From positions 102,581 to 166,580 of the forward strand of contig JAHYIV010000001.1 in the NCBI GenBank assembly GCA_019429465.1: a stretch of DNA of 64,000 nt. The letters are read 5' to 3'. Source of the stretch: Desulfoarculaceae bacterium. GTDB lineage: Bacteria; Desulfobacterota; Desulfobulbia; Desulfobulbales; Desulfocapsaceae. Shown here in pieces: positions 27,711-37,210 of the stretch (positions are counted from its first letter, which is position 1; each line of letters begins with the position of its first letter). The translations under genes and the position numbers were made by a program. The notes below the pieces were generated by a model. That model worked only from the letters and a program-made list of their open reading frames with translations, had not been told where the DNA came from and did not search any database.

Positions 27711-28271
27711 TTTAACTCCTCATAATTCATGATTCGGAGCATAATTCTTTCCGAATCAACCCATAGACCATGCCCGCCCTCAATAAGCAGCCATGAGCAA
27801 TTTCATTCCCTCTCAAGACCTTGCCCTGAGCCACCATACCAGTACCAGCAATTCTTTAATCTTATGATTAAATGTTACAAAAAATAATTATCATACAAGT
27901 TTCGAACAAAGAGAACAACATAAAATACGCCAATCTATCAGGGATCCCCCCTAAAGAACTGCGGCCACTGCTCATCAGGGCTGCCAGGACCAGACTGAGC
28001 CTTACAGCCTCTGTTGCGTCAAGGGCAAATTCCAGACCTCGCATCCTGTGTTCAGTGACGAGCAGAGCAAAGCGTTGTCGACTCGAAAGTCTGCCACTTT
28101 TCCACAACTTCGGTGACCGCCCAAAACATCAGCGGATCTGCTTTTCCACCATCATATCTATTGATCAATAGCGCTGAAAACGATATAAAGAGTCTTTATT
28201 CATGCTTTATTCTACTTTTCCTATACACACTGATCCCTGATCTAATCAGCCGATCATATTAAGGAGTTCTC
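27711..28271. other. Divergent spacer serA-gltX, 561 bp
   Basis: It contains promoters for serA (minus) and gltX (plus), not precisely located. A minus-strand frame at 27868-28107 (with RQRFALLVTEHRMRGLEF) has no ribosome site. Its sequence could be a remnant of a mobile element, but I cannot support a family. Confidence 0.4.
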
Positions 28272-29750
28272 ATGACAGAAACACGACTGCGATTTCCGCC
28301 AAGCCCCACCGGTTATCTCCATATCGGCGGGGCCAGAACCGCCCTTTTCAACTGGCTCTACGCCAAAAAAACCGGCGGAAAATTGATCCTGCGCATTGAA
28401 GACACTGACACTGAACGATCGACTCAAGACTCTATCCAGGGCATCCTGGACGGCCTCGAGTGGCTGGGCATTGACTGGGACGAGGGCCCCTATTTCCAGA
28501 CGGAATACAGCCATGATCACCTGGCTGCCGCCAACCGCATGCTGGCCGAGAGTCATGCCTATAAATGTTTCTGTACCAAGGAAGAGCTCGAGGCCAGAAA
28601 AGAAGCGGCCATGGCAGCCAAACAGGTAGTTGGCTATGATGGCACCTGCCGCAACCTGAGCCCTGAGCAGGTTACTGAAAAAGAGAGTGCGGGATCACCC
28701 TTTGTTCTCCGCTTCAAGGTGCCTGAACGCAGCGGCATGCTCGGCTATGACGACAAGGTTCTCGGGCGTATTGAAATCAACTACAAAGAGGTCGATGATT
28801 TTGTCATTGTCCGCTCCAACGGCACCCCCCTCTACCTGCTCTGCAATGTAGTGGACGACATCCGCGACCGGATCAGCCATGTCATTCGCGGTCAGGATCA
28901 TATGACCAACACCACCCGCCAGGTCCTGCTCTACGAGGCGCTTGGGGCTCCCTTGCCGGTCTTTGCCCATATGCCGCTCACCCTTGACCTGAAAAAGGCC
29001 AAGATCTCCAAGCGCAAACATGGCGAGATTGTGGCCGTTCATTTTTATCAGGAGCATGGTTTCATCCCCTGGGCCCTCTGCAATTTCCTGGCCCTGCTCG
29101 GCTGGTCGCCCGGCGATGACAGGGAGATTTTTTCCCGCGAGGAACTGATCGAGGCCTTCAGTCTGGAGCGGATTAATAAGGCCAACTCCATCTTTAACTA
29201 CCGTCTCGGCGACGAAAAATTCTTCACCGATCCCAAGGCCATTGCCATCAATGAGCACTACCTGCGGACCATGGATATTGGTGAGATTGGTGACATGGTG
29301 CAGAAGGTCCTGGAAAAAGAGGGGTTATGGGACCTTTCCTACGCAGGCGAAAGAAAAGACTGGTATCTACACACCCTCGATCTGACCCGCGACCGCTTTC
29401 ACACCCTCAATGATTTTGCAACTCTGGGCCGCGCCTATTTTGCCGATGATTTCCAGGTTGAGAAGAAACCACTTGAAAAGAACCTGCTCAAATTTCCGGA
29501 GCTCAAGGAATGGCTGCCCCAGCTGGCCGACCGCTATCAGACTCTTGACCTTTTCACAGCTGAAGAGACGGAGCGAGTAGCAAAAGAGCTGGCCGACGAG
29601 AAGGGAGTTAAACCCGGTGTCATTATCAACGGTATGCGCACCGTGGTCACCGGCCAATTGGCCGGCCCCTCCATGTATGATATTCTCATGGTCCTGGGCC
29701 GGGAAAAAGTGGTCCAGCGTCTTCGTGATGTCAGCAGGCTCTTTCAATAA
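28272..29750 (+). CDS. gltX: Glutamyl-tRNA synthetase
   Basis: Charges tRNA-Glu. The 492-residue class I synthetase has the HIGH-type motif PSPTGYLHIGGARTALFNW and the KMSKS-type motif KAKISKRKHGE. It also has IRGQDHMTNTTRQVLLYEAL and a C-terminal anticodon-binding helical domain. AAGGAGTTCTC immediately precedes the ATG. GlnS is the next gene, so glutamine tRNA is charged directly here and this GltX need not be non-discriminating. Confidence 0.96.
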   Translation: MTETRLRFPPSPTGYLHIGGARTALFNWLYAKKTGGKLILRIEDTDTERSTQDSIQGILDGLEWLGIDWDEGPYFQTEYSHDHLAAANRMLAESHAYKCFCTKEELEARKEAAMAAKQVVGYDGTCRNLSPEQVTEKESAGSPFVLRFKVPERSGMLGYDDKVLGRIEINYKEVDDFVIVRSNGTPLYLLCNVVDDIRDRISHVIRGQDHMTNTTRQVLLYEALGAPLPVFAHMPLTLDLKKAKISKRKHGEIVAVHFYQEHGFIPWALCNFLALLGWSPGDDREIFSREELIEAFSLERINKANSIFNYRLGDEKFFTDPKAIAINEHYLRTMDIGEIGDMVQKVLEKEGLWDLSYAGERKDWYLHTLDLTRDRFHTLNDFATLGRAYFADDFQVEKKPLEKNLLKFPELKEWLPQLADRYQTLDLFTAEETERVAKELADEKGVKPGVIINGMRTVVTGQLAGPSMYDILMVLGREKVVQRLRDVSRLFQ

Positions 29751-29758
29751 AAAATTCA

Positions 29759-29910
29759 TAACTATTCAGCAGCGCCTCATAAGCGAAAAAGAGGCCTGCG
29801 AAGTGTACTGATTCGTACATAAGCAGGCAGATGACGAAGCAGATGAGGTACTGCTGGATAGTTACGTGACATGTGTTTTGGCATTTTCTCAGCATTAAGC
29901 TGGATAGTTA
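29759..29910. repeat. Invertible hairpin element, copy 1 (family B)
   Basis: A 106-bp hairpin segment (29759-29864) bounded by imperfect 22-bp inverted repeats (TAACTATTCAGCAGCGCCTCAT and ATGAGGTACTGCTGGATAGTTA; ends only shown). A 46-bp tail follows (CGTGACATGTG...AAGCTGGATAGTTA). The same element at 44873-45024 has the identical tail orientation, but the 106-bp hairpin is inverted. It lies between gltX and glnS; the frame open upstream of glnS is produced by this tail. Confidence 0.85.
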
Positions 29911-29951
29911 CAAAAATTCATTTTTTAATACATGGCAGGACAAAAAATATC

Positions 29952-31661
29952 ATGACGGACAGCACTGAAATCTCACCCGCAGCAAGGCCCCTTGATTTTA
30001 TCAGGCAGATCATAGCCGAAGACCTGCACTCAGGAAAACACCAGCAGATCGTGACCCGTTTTCCGCCTGAGCCCAATGGCTTTCTGCACATTGGCCATGC
30101 CAAATCCATCTGCCTCAATTTCGGCATCGGCATGGAGAACAACAGCCCCTGCCACCTGCGCTTTGATGACACCAATCCCAGCAAGGAAGAATCCATCTAT
30201 GTTGAGTCGATCAAAAAGGATGTCCAATGGCTGGGTTTTGACTGGGGCCGGAACCTCTTCTATGCCTCCGATTACTTTGACCGCTTGTATGACTCTGCCT
30301 GCCAGCTGATCAAGCTGGGCTGTGCCTATGTCTGCGAGCTCTCAGCAGAAGAGATTCGGACCTACCGAGGCACCCTCACCGAACCCGGCAAGGAAAGCCC
30401 CTACCGGGACCGGACCATTGCAGAGAACCTCGATCTGTTCCAGCGGATGAAAGAAGGTGAATTTGACGAAGGCAGCCGGGTGCTGCGGGCCAGGATCGAC
30501 ATGAACTCCCCCAACCTCAACTTACGCGACCCGGTCCTCTACCGGATTCTGAAAGTGACCCACCATCGTACTGGGGATGCCTGGTGCATCTATCCCATGT
30601 ACGACTACACCCACAGCCTCTCTGATGCCATTGAGGGGATCACCCATTCCCTCTGCACCCTTGAATTTGAAGACCACCGCCCTCTGTACAACTGGTTCCT
30701 GGACACCCTGAAGACAGAATATCATCCCCGGCAGATTGAATTTGCCCGGCTCAACCTCACCTATACTGTCATGAGCAAACGCAAGATCCTGCAACTGGTA
30801 CAGGGCGGCTATGTAGAGGGCTGGGACGATCCTCGCATGCTCACCATCTCCGGCCTCAGACGACGCGGCTACAGTGCCTCCGCCATCCGTAAGTTCTGCT
30901 CCGATATCGGTATTGGCAAGAAGGAAAGCTGGATTGACATGAGCGTGCTTGAAAACACAGCGCGTGAAGCCCTTAATGAGACAGCACCCAGGGTCATGGT
31001 CGTGCTGAACCCGCTGAAGGTGATCATTGATAATTATCCGGACGGACAGATTGAAGAGATGGAGGCCCAGAATCATCCCCAGAGACCGGAGATGGGCTCC
31101 CGCAGAGTTCCCTTTTCCCGTGAGCTCTACATTGAGCGTGATGACTTCATGGAAGAGCCACCCAAGAAATTCTTTCGCCTGGGGCCAGAACGTGAAGTCC
31201 GGCTGCGTTACGGCTATTTCATCCGTTGCGTCTCAGTGGTCAAGGATGCGGCAACCGGGGAAATCACCGCGATCCACTGCACCTATGACCCGGAGACACG
31301 GGGCGGTTCCGCTCCCGATGGACGCAAGGTCAAAGGCACCATCCACTGGGTTTCTGCCCCGCACGCCATTTCATGTCCGGTACGGATCTATGACCGCCTT
31401 TTTTTGACCGAAAATCCAGATGCGGACAGGAACGTCGATTTCAAGGAACATCTGAACCCCAATTCCCTGACCATCCTCGACAACTGCATGCTCGAGCCCT
31501 CGCTGGGTAAGGCCCAAGCAGGAGAGCAGTTCCAGTTTGAACGTCAGGGATATTTCTGCACCGACCTGATCGATTCCCAGTCAGGGACCCCGGTCTTCAA
31601 CCGAACAGTTACCCTGAAGGATTCCTGGATCAAGACCGATAAAGGGAGCCACAAGCCCTGA
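29952..31661 (+). CDS. glnS: Glutaminyl-tRNA synthetase
   Basis: Charges tRNA-Gln directly. The 569-residue class I enzyme has the [20 protein letters not shown] motif (HIGH), VMSKRKIL (KMSKS) and a C-terminal beta-barrel anticodon-binding domain. It starts [20 protein letters not shown] at 29952; a longer open frame to 29871 runs through the family B repeat and is not used. GlnS in bacteria outside Proteobacteria is uncommon, so this and the adjacent gltX indicate a direct route to Gln-tRNA. The tRNA-Gln gene is 5 kb upstream. Confidence 0.95.
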   Translation: MTDSTEISPAARPLDFIRQIIAEDLHSGKHQQIVTRFPPEPNGFLHIGHAKSICLNFGIGMENNSPCHLRFDDTNPSKEESIYVESIKKDVQWLGFDWGRNLFYASDYFDRLYDSACQLIKLGCAYVCELSAEEIRTYRGTLTEPGKESPYRDRTIAENLDLFQRMKEGEFDEGSRVLRARIDMNSPNLNLRDPVLYRILKVTHHRTGDAWCIYPMYDYTHSLSDAIEGITHSLCTLEFEDHRPLYNWFLDTLKTEYHPRQIEFARLNLTYTVMSKRKILQLVQGGYVEGWDDPRMLTISGLRRRGYSASAIRKFCSDIGIGKKESWIDMSVLENTAREALNETAPRVMVVLNPLKVIIDNYPDGQIEEMEAQNHPQRPEMGSRRVPFSRELYIERDDFMEEPPKKFFRLGPEREVRLRYGYFIRCVSVVKDAATGEITAIHCTYDPETRGGSAPDGRKVKGTIHWVSAPHAISCPVRIYDRLFLTENPDADRNVDFKEHLNPNSLTILDNCMLEPSLGKAQAGEQFQFERQGYFCTDLIDSQSGTPVFNRTVTLKDSWIKTDKGSHKP

Positions 31662-31927
31662 AAGCCGGCAAACAAGCTGCTTTTTTTGACTTTTCCTCCA
31701 TTCTTATTCCTGAGCAATGAAGAAGTACTTTTTTAAAATTCCTTGCCAGATATAGAAAAAAAAGATAAACATACATTTTGATGCGCGCTTCTTCGGGTAT
31801 TTATCAAAGACATTTTTCCTGTGCGCAGCATCGTTTTACCTCTGCCTATCATACCAAACCTGCTTGTACACATATTGAAACTGATCATACGACCGAACAC
31901 TCGTAAACAAGAACGAAAGGAGTTCTC

Positions 31928-33370
31928 TTGAAGAAAAAAATACTTGTAGCCAATCGCGGAGAGATTGCTATCCGCATTATGAGGAGTATCCAGGAATTAG
32001 ATTATGAGGCCGTGGCTGTTTATGAAACCCCTGACAAGGATTCACGCCATATCCGGCTTGCCAGCGAAGCAGTCCTTCTTGGTGATGGACCACGCTGCGA
32101 TTATCTGAACATTGAGAAGATCATCAAGGCGGCCAAACGCACCGGAGCCTGTGCCATTCACCCAGGCTACGGTTTCCTTGCCGAAAATCCTGATTTTGCC
32201 AAGGCATGTGAAGACGCAGGGATCATCTTCATCGGTCCTTCATCAGAGGTCATCTCCAATCTGGGGAACAAGGTTATTGCCAGAAAGATCATGGCTGATG
32301 CCGGAATCCCCATGGTTCCAGGGACCCAGAATCTGTCCACGGGAGAAGAAGGCGTCCAGGAAGCCTTGACCTTTGCCGGCAAAATCGGCTACCCCCTTAT
32401 GCTCAAGGCTACCTGCGGCGGCGGTGGCCGTGGTATCAGACTCATCGAGTCAGACGTGCAGATGCGCAAAGAGATCCCGGTGGCCCGGGCTGAGGCCAAG
32501 GCGGCATTTAATGATGAATCAGTCTATCTAGAAAAGGTGGTGCTCAACCCCAAACATGTGGAGGTTCAGATCATTGCCGACAAGGAAGGAACCACCATCC
32601 ACCTGGGGACACGAGACTGTTCCATTCAGCGCCGCAACCAGAAATTGATCGAAATCGCCCCTTCCATGATAGACAACCCGGAGCTTCTGGAGCGGATCTG
32701 TCAGACTGCGGTCAAGGCTGCAAAGGCATCCAACTACAGCAACGCCGGCACCGTTGAGTTCCTGATCGACAAAGACTACAACTACTATTTCATGGAGATC
32801 AATACCCGGGTCCAGGTCGAGCACACCGTCACCGAGATGATCACCGGCATTGATATCGTTCGCACCCAGATCAAACTGGCGTTCGGCAAGCCCCTTTCCT
32901 TCGCTCAGAAGGATATCCAGCTGCGCGGTCACGCCATCGAGATGCGGATCAACGCCGAAGACCCGCAGACCGACTTCATGCCGGAGGGCGGTAAAACCGT
33001 CTCGGTATATCGTTCGCCGGGCGGCTATGGTGTCAGGCTCGACGGTTGTGTCTATCAGGGTTATACCATTCCCCAGGTCTACGACTCACTGCTGGTAAAA
33101 CTGACCGTCCATGGCTTCTCCTGGAATGAAACTGTGAGCAGGGTCCGCCGCTGTTTGGATAATTTTGAGATTTCCGGTCCTAAAACCACCATCCCCTTTT
33201 ACTTGAACATCGTCCAGGATCCTGATTTCATCAAGGGTAATTTCGACACCTCTTTCCTGGAAAACCATCCTCAACTCTTTGAGTATAAGGAAGAGCCCAA
33301 TGAGGCCGAGAAACTGTCCAAACTGATTGCCGAGATCCATCATCGCGGCCTGAACCCTTACGCCCAGTAA
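31928..33370 (+). CDS. Biotin carboxylase subunit (pyruvate carboxylase subunit A type)
   Basis: ATP-grasp enzyme that carboxylates biotin using bicarbonate and ATP. The 480-residue protein starts KKKILVANRGEIAIRIMRSI. It has ATP-binding KATCGGGGRGIRLI, the catalytic EKVVLNPKHVEVQIIAD and RDCSIQRRNQKLIEIAP, and MEINTRVQVEHTVTEMITG. The start is a TTG with AAAGGAGTTCTC just ahead. The biotin-bearing carboxyltransferase gene follows after 118 bp, so this is a split pyruvate carboxylase (oxaloacetate-forming) or the carboxylase half of a related enzyme. An acetyl-CoA carboxylase role is less likely because no AccB/AccAD genes are near. Confidence 0.92.
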   Translation: MKKKILVANRGEIAIRIMRSIQELDYEAVAVYETPDKDSRHIRLASEAVLLGDGPRCDYLNIEKIIKAAKRTGACAIHPGYGFLAENPDFAKACEDAGIIFIGPSSEVISNLGNKVIARKIMADAGIPMVPGTQNLSTGEEGVQEALTFAGKIGYPLMLKATCGGGGRGIRLIESDVQMRKEIPVARAEAKAAFNDESVYLEKVVLNPKHVEVQIIADKEGTTIHLGTRDCSIQRRNQKLIEIAPSMIDNPELLERICQTAVKAAKASNYSNAGTVEFLIDKDYNYYFMEINTRVQVEHTVTEMITGIDIVRTQIKLAFGKPLSFAQKDIQLRGHAIEMRINAEDPQTDFMPEGGKTVSVYRSPGGYGVRLDGCVYQGYTIPQVYDSLLVKLTVHGFSWNETVSRVRRCLDNFEISGPKTTIPFYLNIVQDPDFIKGNFDTSFLENHPQLFEYKEEPNEAEKLSKLIAEIHHRGLNPYAQ

Positions 33371-33421
33371 AGTTCCAGGATCAGCGCCTCAGTGAACACG
33401 TTATAACTAATTTCAGCTGCT

Positions 33422-33462
33422 CTTTGTCTTTATTCCGGGCCCTGCCCGGAATAAAGACAAAG
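33422..33462 (+). promoter_or_regulatory. Perfect 19-bp hairpin between the two biotin-enzyme genes
   Basis: CTTTGTCTTTATTCCGGGC (33422-33440), a CCT loop, and the perfect complement (33444-33462). It is followed not by a T run but by the next gene's ribosome site (CCAGGAGG at 33475-33482). A stem this long and stable without a U tract suggests an RNA-processing or 3'-end-protecting element, or partial attenuation setting the subunit ratio. Transcription can evidently pass it if the pair is an operon. Confidence 0.8.
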
Positions 33463-33488
33463 ATGACGATATACCAGGAGGATTAATT

Positions 33489-35396
33489 ATGGAACGAATC
33501 ATACAGGGAACACCCCCGAGCGAGGTTATCGCCCAACTCAGAAAGGCTGATGGCTATTACATGACCAATACGGCCCGCGATCTTTCTCAATCCGACTTCA
33601 AAAATCGGATCCTGCTCCACACCGATTTGCTGGCCGCACCATCCCGGGAACGGGCCGGCTATTTTTCTCTCGAGATAACCGGAGGGGCCTCGATCCATGT
33701 GGATATTCTCCGCAAACAGGTTGATCCCTTTCTCAAACTTGAACTCCTGCGCGAGAAGATGCCCAACACCATGTTTCAGACCTTGTGTCGCGGGGTGAAT
33801 CTGTTTGGCTATCGGCCCTACCCACAGAATGTTATCCGTTTCACGGTTCGAGAGTTCGCTAAATACGTGGATGTATGGCGAACCTTTGACTTCATGAACC
33901 ATGTCCCTAATATGCAGGCGGTCTTTGAGGAAGTGGCTAAGGCCGGGAAGATCAACGAGCCCTGCATCTGCTTTTCTACCGGCCCGGAGCATACTGACGA
34001 GTTCTACGTCAAGAAGGTCAAGGAGATCCTCGATGTTACCGGCACGGATGTCATCCTCTGCGTCAAAAACCATGGCGGTCTCGGCTCTCCGCAACGCATT
34101 GGTCAACTGGTCAACGCTATTAAACAGAGCTATCCTGATCTGCCAATCCACTATCATGGCCACAATACCGACGGCAATGATATCGGCCGGATTGTCGCCG
34201 CCGTCGTCAATGGTGCATCCATTATTGATGCCAGCGACTCATCCATGACCGGATATTATGGCCCCCCCCCAAGCCTCACGGTTATCCAGGCCCTGAAAGA
34301 TCAGGGGTATAAGGCAGTAGGCCTTGATGAAGAAGCGGTGATTGAAACTTCTGAGGTGATCCGCGACCAGCGCCAGTATTACCAGGACTTTGAATCCCAG
34401 ATCAAAGGTTTTCAACCAACCGTGCAGATCCACAAACTTCCTGGCGGGGCCATGGGCTCCAGCCTGGAACAGGCGGCAAAAGGCGGATTCCTTGACAAGA
34501 TGCCTGACATCCTGCACCAGGAACTACCCCGAGTCCAGCAGGAGCTTGGCAATTACTGGTCGGTAACCCCTGGCTCCCAGATCCTGTGGACCACTGCGGT
34601 CGCCAATGTCCAGGGCGGAGAACGCTACGGCAATCCATCCGGCGATCTGCGCAACCTGCTCCTTGGCAAGTATGGTCCTTTTCCTTTTTACCAGCCGGAA
34701 GAATGGATCTACGAAAAAGTACTCGGCGCCGACTGGAAAAAAGTGCTGGAGCAGGAAGGGGGAATGGACGAGATTGAAGACATGGATCTCGACCATGAAC
34801 GCACAATCCTGGGCAAGAAAATAGGCCATGAGCCCACTGACCAGCAACTGGTTCTCTATCTGCAACATCCTAATGATGCCGTTAATTTTTTCAAGTTTGA
34901 GGAAGAATTTGGCAAGGTCTATGTCCTGCCGCCGGCAATATTCCTGCATCAAGGTCAGTTTAAAGTAGGCAAGACCCTCTCCTTTACCGATCATCACGGC
35001 AAGGAGCACGTCATCGAAATCGGCCCGTCCATGGTCAATGGAGATGGCGAAACCAATGTCTATCTCAATGTGGATCACCATCAGCGGATCTACTCCTATG
35101 CCCCGGAGGCTAAAGAAGGAATGGCTGCGGCGGCCACGGTTCTCTCCAAGGAAGAGATCCGGACTCTGGCCAATAATGGTGATATCCGCGCCCCTTTTGC
35201 CGGAAATATCTGTGAAATAAGCGTCAAGGAAGGTCAGGAAGTAGCTGCCGGTGAACAGGTAGCCACGATGGAGGCCATGAAGATGCAGACCCCTGTGGTC
35301 AGTGCCATTGCCGGCATTGTGACCACTATTTCGGTCAAGGTGGGAGATGCGATCAAACCCGGCGCCAAAATAGCAAAGGTTGACATCGACGAATAA
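33489..35396 (+). CDS. Carboxyltransferase-biotin carrier protein (OadA/PycB-like, divergent)
   Basis: Transfers CO2 between carboxybiotin and an oxo-acid, in keeping with pyruvate carboxylase subunit B or the alpha subunit of oxaloacetate decarboxylase. The 635-residue protein has an HMGL-like TIM barrel (1 to about 300), a helical middle domain, and a C-terminal biotinyl domain with MEAMKM. The barrel is divergent: the usual TLRDGxQS reads TARDLSQS, and the carboxylated lysine region reads LCVKNHGG (usually IKDMAG). The metal histidines HYHGH and DTTS-like SSMTG are kept. CAGGAGGATTAATT precedes the ATG. No membrane decarboxylase subunits (OadB/G) are adjacent, so the carboxylase direction is favoured. 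Confidence 0.88.
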   Translation: MERIIQGTPPSEVIAQLRKADGYYMTNTARDLSQSDFKNRILLHTDLLAAPSRERAGYFSLEITGGASIHVDILRKQVDPFLKLELLREKMPNTMFQTLCRGVNLFGYRPYPQNVIRFTVREFAKYVDVWRTFDFMNHVPNMQAVFEEVAKAGKINEPCICFSTGPEHTDEFYVKKVKEILDVTGTDVILCVKNHGGLGSPQRIGQLVNAIKQSYPDLPIHYHGHNTDGNDIGRIVAAVVNGASIIDASDSSMTGYYGPPPSLTVIQALKDQGYKAVGLDEEAVIETSEVIRDQRQYYQDFESQIKGFQPTVQIHKLPGGAMGSSLEQAAKGGFLDKMPDILHQELPRVQQELGNYWSVTPGSQILWTTAVANVQGGERYGNPSGDLRNLLLGKYGPFPFYQPEEWIYEKVLGADWKKVLEQEGGMDEIEDMDLDHERTILGKKIGHEPTDQQLVLYLQHPNDAVNFFKFEEEFGKVYVLPPAIFLHQGQFKVGKTLSFTDHHGKEHVIEIGPSMVNGDGETNVYLNVDHHQRIYSYAPEAKEGMAAAATVLSKEEIRTLANNGDIRAPFAGNICEISVKEGQEVAAGEQVATMEAMKMQTPVVSAIAGIVTTISVKVGDAIKPGAKIAKVDIDE

Positions 35397-35432
35397 CAAT
35401 CCTGCGACCTGGGGCCTCTCAGGCTGAGTAAT

Positions 35433-35482
35433 AAATCACCAAAGCCCCTTCATTCCGAGTCATGAAGGGGCTTTGGTGATTT
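35433..35482 (+). terminator. Strong terminator after the biotin-enzyme operon
   Basis: A 21-bp perfect stem (left arm 35433-35453, right 35462-35482; core CACCAAAGCCCCTTCAT) with an 8-base loop, rich in GC, with A/T at the foot (AAAT/ATTT). It lies 37 bp beyond the stop codon. Confidence 0.9.
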
Positions 35483-35485
35483 TGA

Positions 35486-35657
35486 GGGACTCGGAAATTA
35501 TGAATGTACCTGGATTGCGATTGAATTTTGGCCGGATTTGTCTGCACAAATTGAATAAAAACGCCGACGTAGTTGTCTACGTCGAGAATTCCACGAATGA
35601 GGTGCCGTCAAAGAGGGCTCGGGGACGGAAAGCAAAATGGTAGTTAGTGTACTTTCT
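35486..35657 (+). repeat. Dispersed non-coding repeat, copy 2 (family A)
   Basis: Homologous to 731-900 in the same orientation (see that entry). This copy contains an 8-bp hairpin CGACGTAG/CTACGTCG (35571-35590 region) that is not conserved in copy 1. It begins directly after the terminator arm, so it may have inserted beside it. Confidence 0.75.
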
Positions 35658-35730
35658 GCGCCCCGAAGGAGAAAGCGGCTCTGGGGTGAATAGAGATCAA
35701 TATCGCCTCACTCAAGAGCGGCCCGAATCA

Positions 35731-36282
35731 TTATCTCTCTACTTTGACAGTGCTGGCCTGGGGGCCGTTATGTCCCTCTTCCTCATGAAAGCGGACCATG
35801 TCGCCAATGGTAAGTGCATCGAAATCCATATTCAGGACACTGTTACGGTGGAAATAGATCTCCCGCTCATCCAGGGTAGTGATGGTTCCATAATCCTCCA
35901 TGGGGAAGAGTTGACTGATCCGGCCCCGAGGCACCTCCTCGTGCATCTTGACCTCCCCCTTGCGCTTGCTGGAATATTCGTCGAGCTGGCGATCGACGGC
36001 ATTAAAGGCATCGCGGAGCGATATGAGTACATCCTCGTGCTCTTTACGCTGGGGAGCTGGTTCCCGGTTGATGACAAACTTTCCTTCCGGACAGCTGATA
36101 TCAATCCTTGTCTTGAACAACCCCCCCTTTTGCTGGTGTTGGGCCGGAGCCTCCACTACGACATGGCAGCTGATGATCTCCGGATGGTGACTGGTCAGTT
36201 TGTCGACCCGTTTTCGGATATCCGCTTCTATCTTTTCAGATGTTTCCATATTGCGAAAGGTGATCTGTAAAGGGACTTGCAT
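35731..36282 (-). CDS. HPF/RaiA-like ribosome hibernation protein fused to a cold-shock domain
   Basis: The 183-residue protein joins an N-terminal S30AE/sigma-54-modulation domain (VPLQITFRNMETSEKIEADI, about residues 1-110; binds the 30S subunit) to a C-terminal cold-shock domain (about 120-183: RGRISQLFPMEDYGTITTLD, REIYFHRNSVL, GDMVRFHEEEGHNGPQAS). The RNP-like motif is degenerate (GTI and IYFHRNS). Long HPFs usually carry a dimerisation domain instead; a CSD fusion is less common. The ATG at 36282 has GGAGG 6 bases ahead, while an upstream in-frame ATG adds 17 atypical residues. A role in stationary-phase ribosome protection is inferred from the first domain. Confidence 0.85.
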   Translation of the reverse strand: MQVPLQITFRNMETSEKIEADIRKRVDKLTSHHPEIISCHVVVEAPAQHQQKGGLFKTRIDISCPEGKFVINREPAPQRKEHEDVLISLRDAFNAVDRQLDEYSSKRKGEVKMHEEVPRGRISQLFPMEDYGTITTLDEREIYFHRNSVLNMDFDALTIGDMVRFHEEEGHNGPQASTVKVER

Positions 36283-36406
36283 TGTTTTCCTCCAGGTGTA
36301 TACAGGGTTCATGGTCAAATCGTGACGATCCATAGTCCTTGGCTTCTGTCATCGTAACTGATCACAGGGTATGTCTCGACACAATGGAAGGCCCGGAAAT
36401 AAACAG

Positions 36407-37072
36407 TCACCGGGTGTCGCGGGTGAGCGGCACAAAAGAGACAGGCAAGACATTCCTGGTACTGAACTCCCCATTCTCGTCTTTTTTCAGTGCCAGCAGT
36501 TCTTGAGTCTCATAGGGGGGACCAACTGGAATGATCAATCTTCCCCCCGGTTTGAGTTGTTCCTGCAAGGAGAGAGGCACATGAGTAGCTGCGGCAGTGA
36601 CAATGATACCGTCAAACGGGGCATGCTCTGGCCAGCCCTTGTACCCATCACCCAGCCGAACCTCAACATTCCCATAGCCCAGCTTCTGCAGAAGATCCCT
36701 TGCCCTTTCTGCCAGGTCAGGGTTTTTCTCAATAGTGTAAACCTGCCTGACCAGCAGTGAGAGAAGAGCGGCCTGATATCCCGAACCAGCACCTACCTCC
36801 AGAATCACATCCCCCTTCTTCGGGCAGAGAAGATCTGTCATCAGGGCAACGATGAAAGGCTGAGAGATAGTCTGACCGTTGCCAATGGGCAGGGGGGTGT
36901 TCTCATAGGCCATTGCTTTCAGACTGGGCGGCACGAATTCCTCACGTGAGACCAAACGCATGGCCGCCATAACCTCTGGCTGCAATGACGCCAGTCCAGT
37001 CCATCCTTTGGTAAACGAGTACTCAGCCTCAATGGTTTTGAGCATGGCATCAATTTTTTGTCTGCTGCTCAT
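36407..37072 (-). CDS. pcm: Protein-L-isoaspartate O-methyltransferase
   Basis: Repairs damaged aspartyl residues with S-adenosylmethionine. The 221-residue protein shows PLPIGNGQTISQPFIVALMT, the SAM motif VILEVGAGSGYQAALLSLL, and FDGIIVTAAATHVP followed by LKPGGRLIIPVG. These are the standard PCMT motifs. It lies between the HPF-CSD gene and a BCAM0308 gene, all on the minus strand. Confidence 0.95.
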   Translation of the reverse strand: MSSRQKIDAMLKTIEAEYSFTKGWTGLASLQPEVMAAMRLVSREEFVPPSLKAMAYENTPLPIGNGQTISQPFIVALMTDLLCPKKGDVILEVGAGSGYQAALLSLLVRQVYTIEKNPDLAERARDLLQKLGYGNVEVRLGDGYKGWPEHAPFDGIIVTAAATHVPLSLQEQLKPGGRLIIPVGPPYETQELLALKKDENGEFSTRNVLPVSFVPLTRDTR

Positions 37073-37210
37073 CTTCTGCTCATATCCTTCCTTAGCTCTC
37101 CTATCACGACAATTAATTCAGAAGACCTTGCCAATGAATCATTCATCTTCTTCTTCACATTTTTTTTTGGGGAGCAGACACGTCCCCCGTCACAACGAGC
37201 GGATATATTC

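Noticed and set aside
27868..28107. A minus-strand gene in the serA-gltX spacer
   Set aside because: No ribosome site, no known family; retained only as part of the spacer note.
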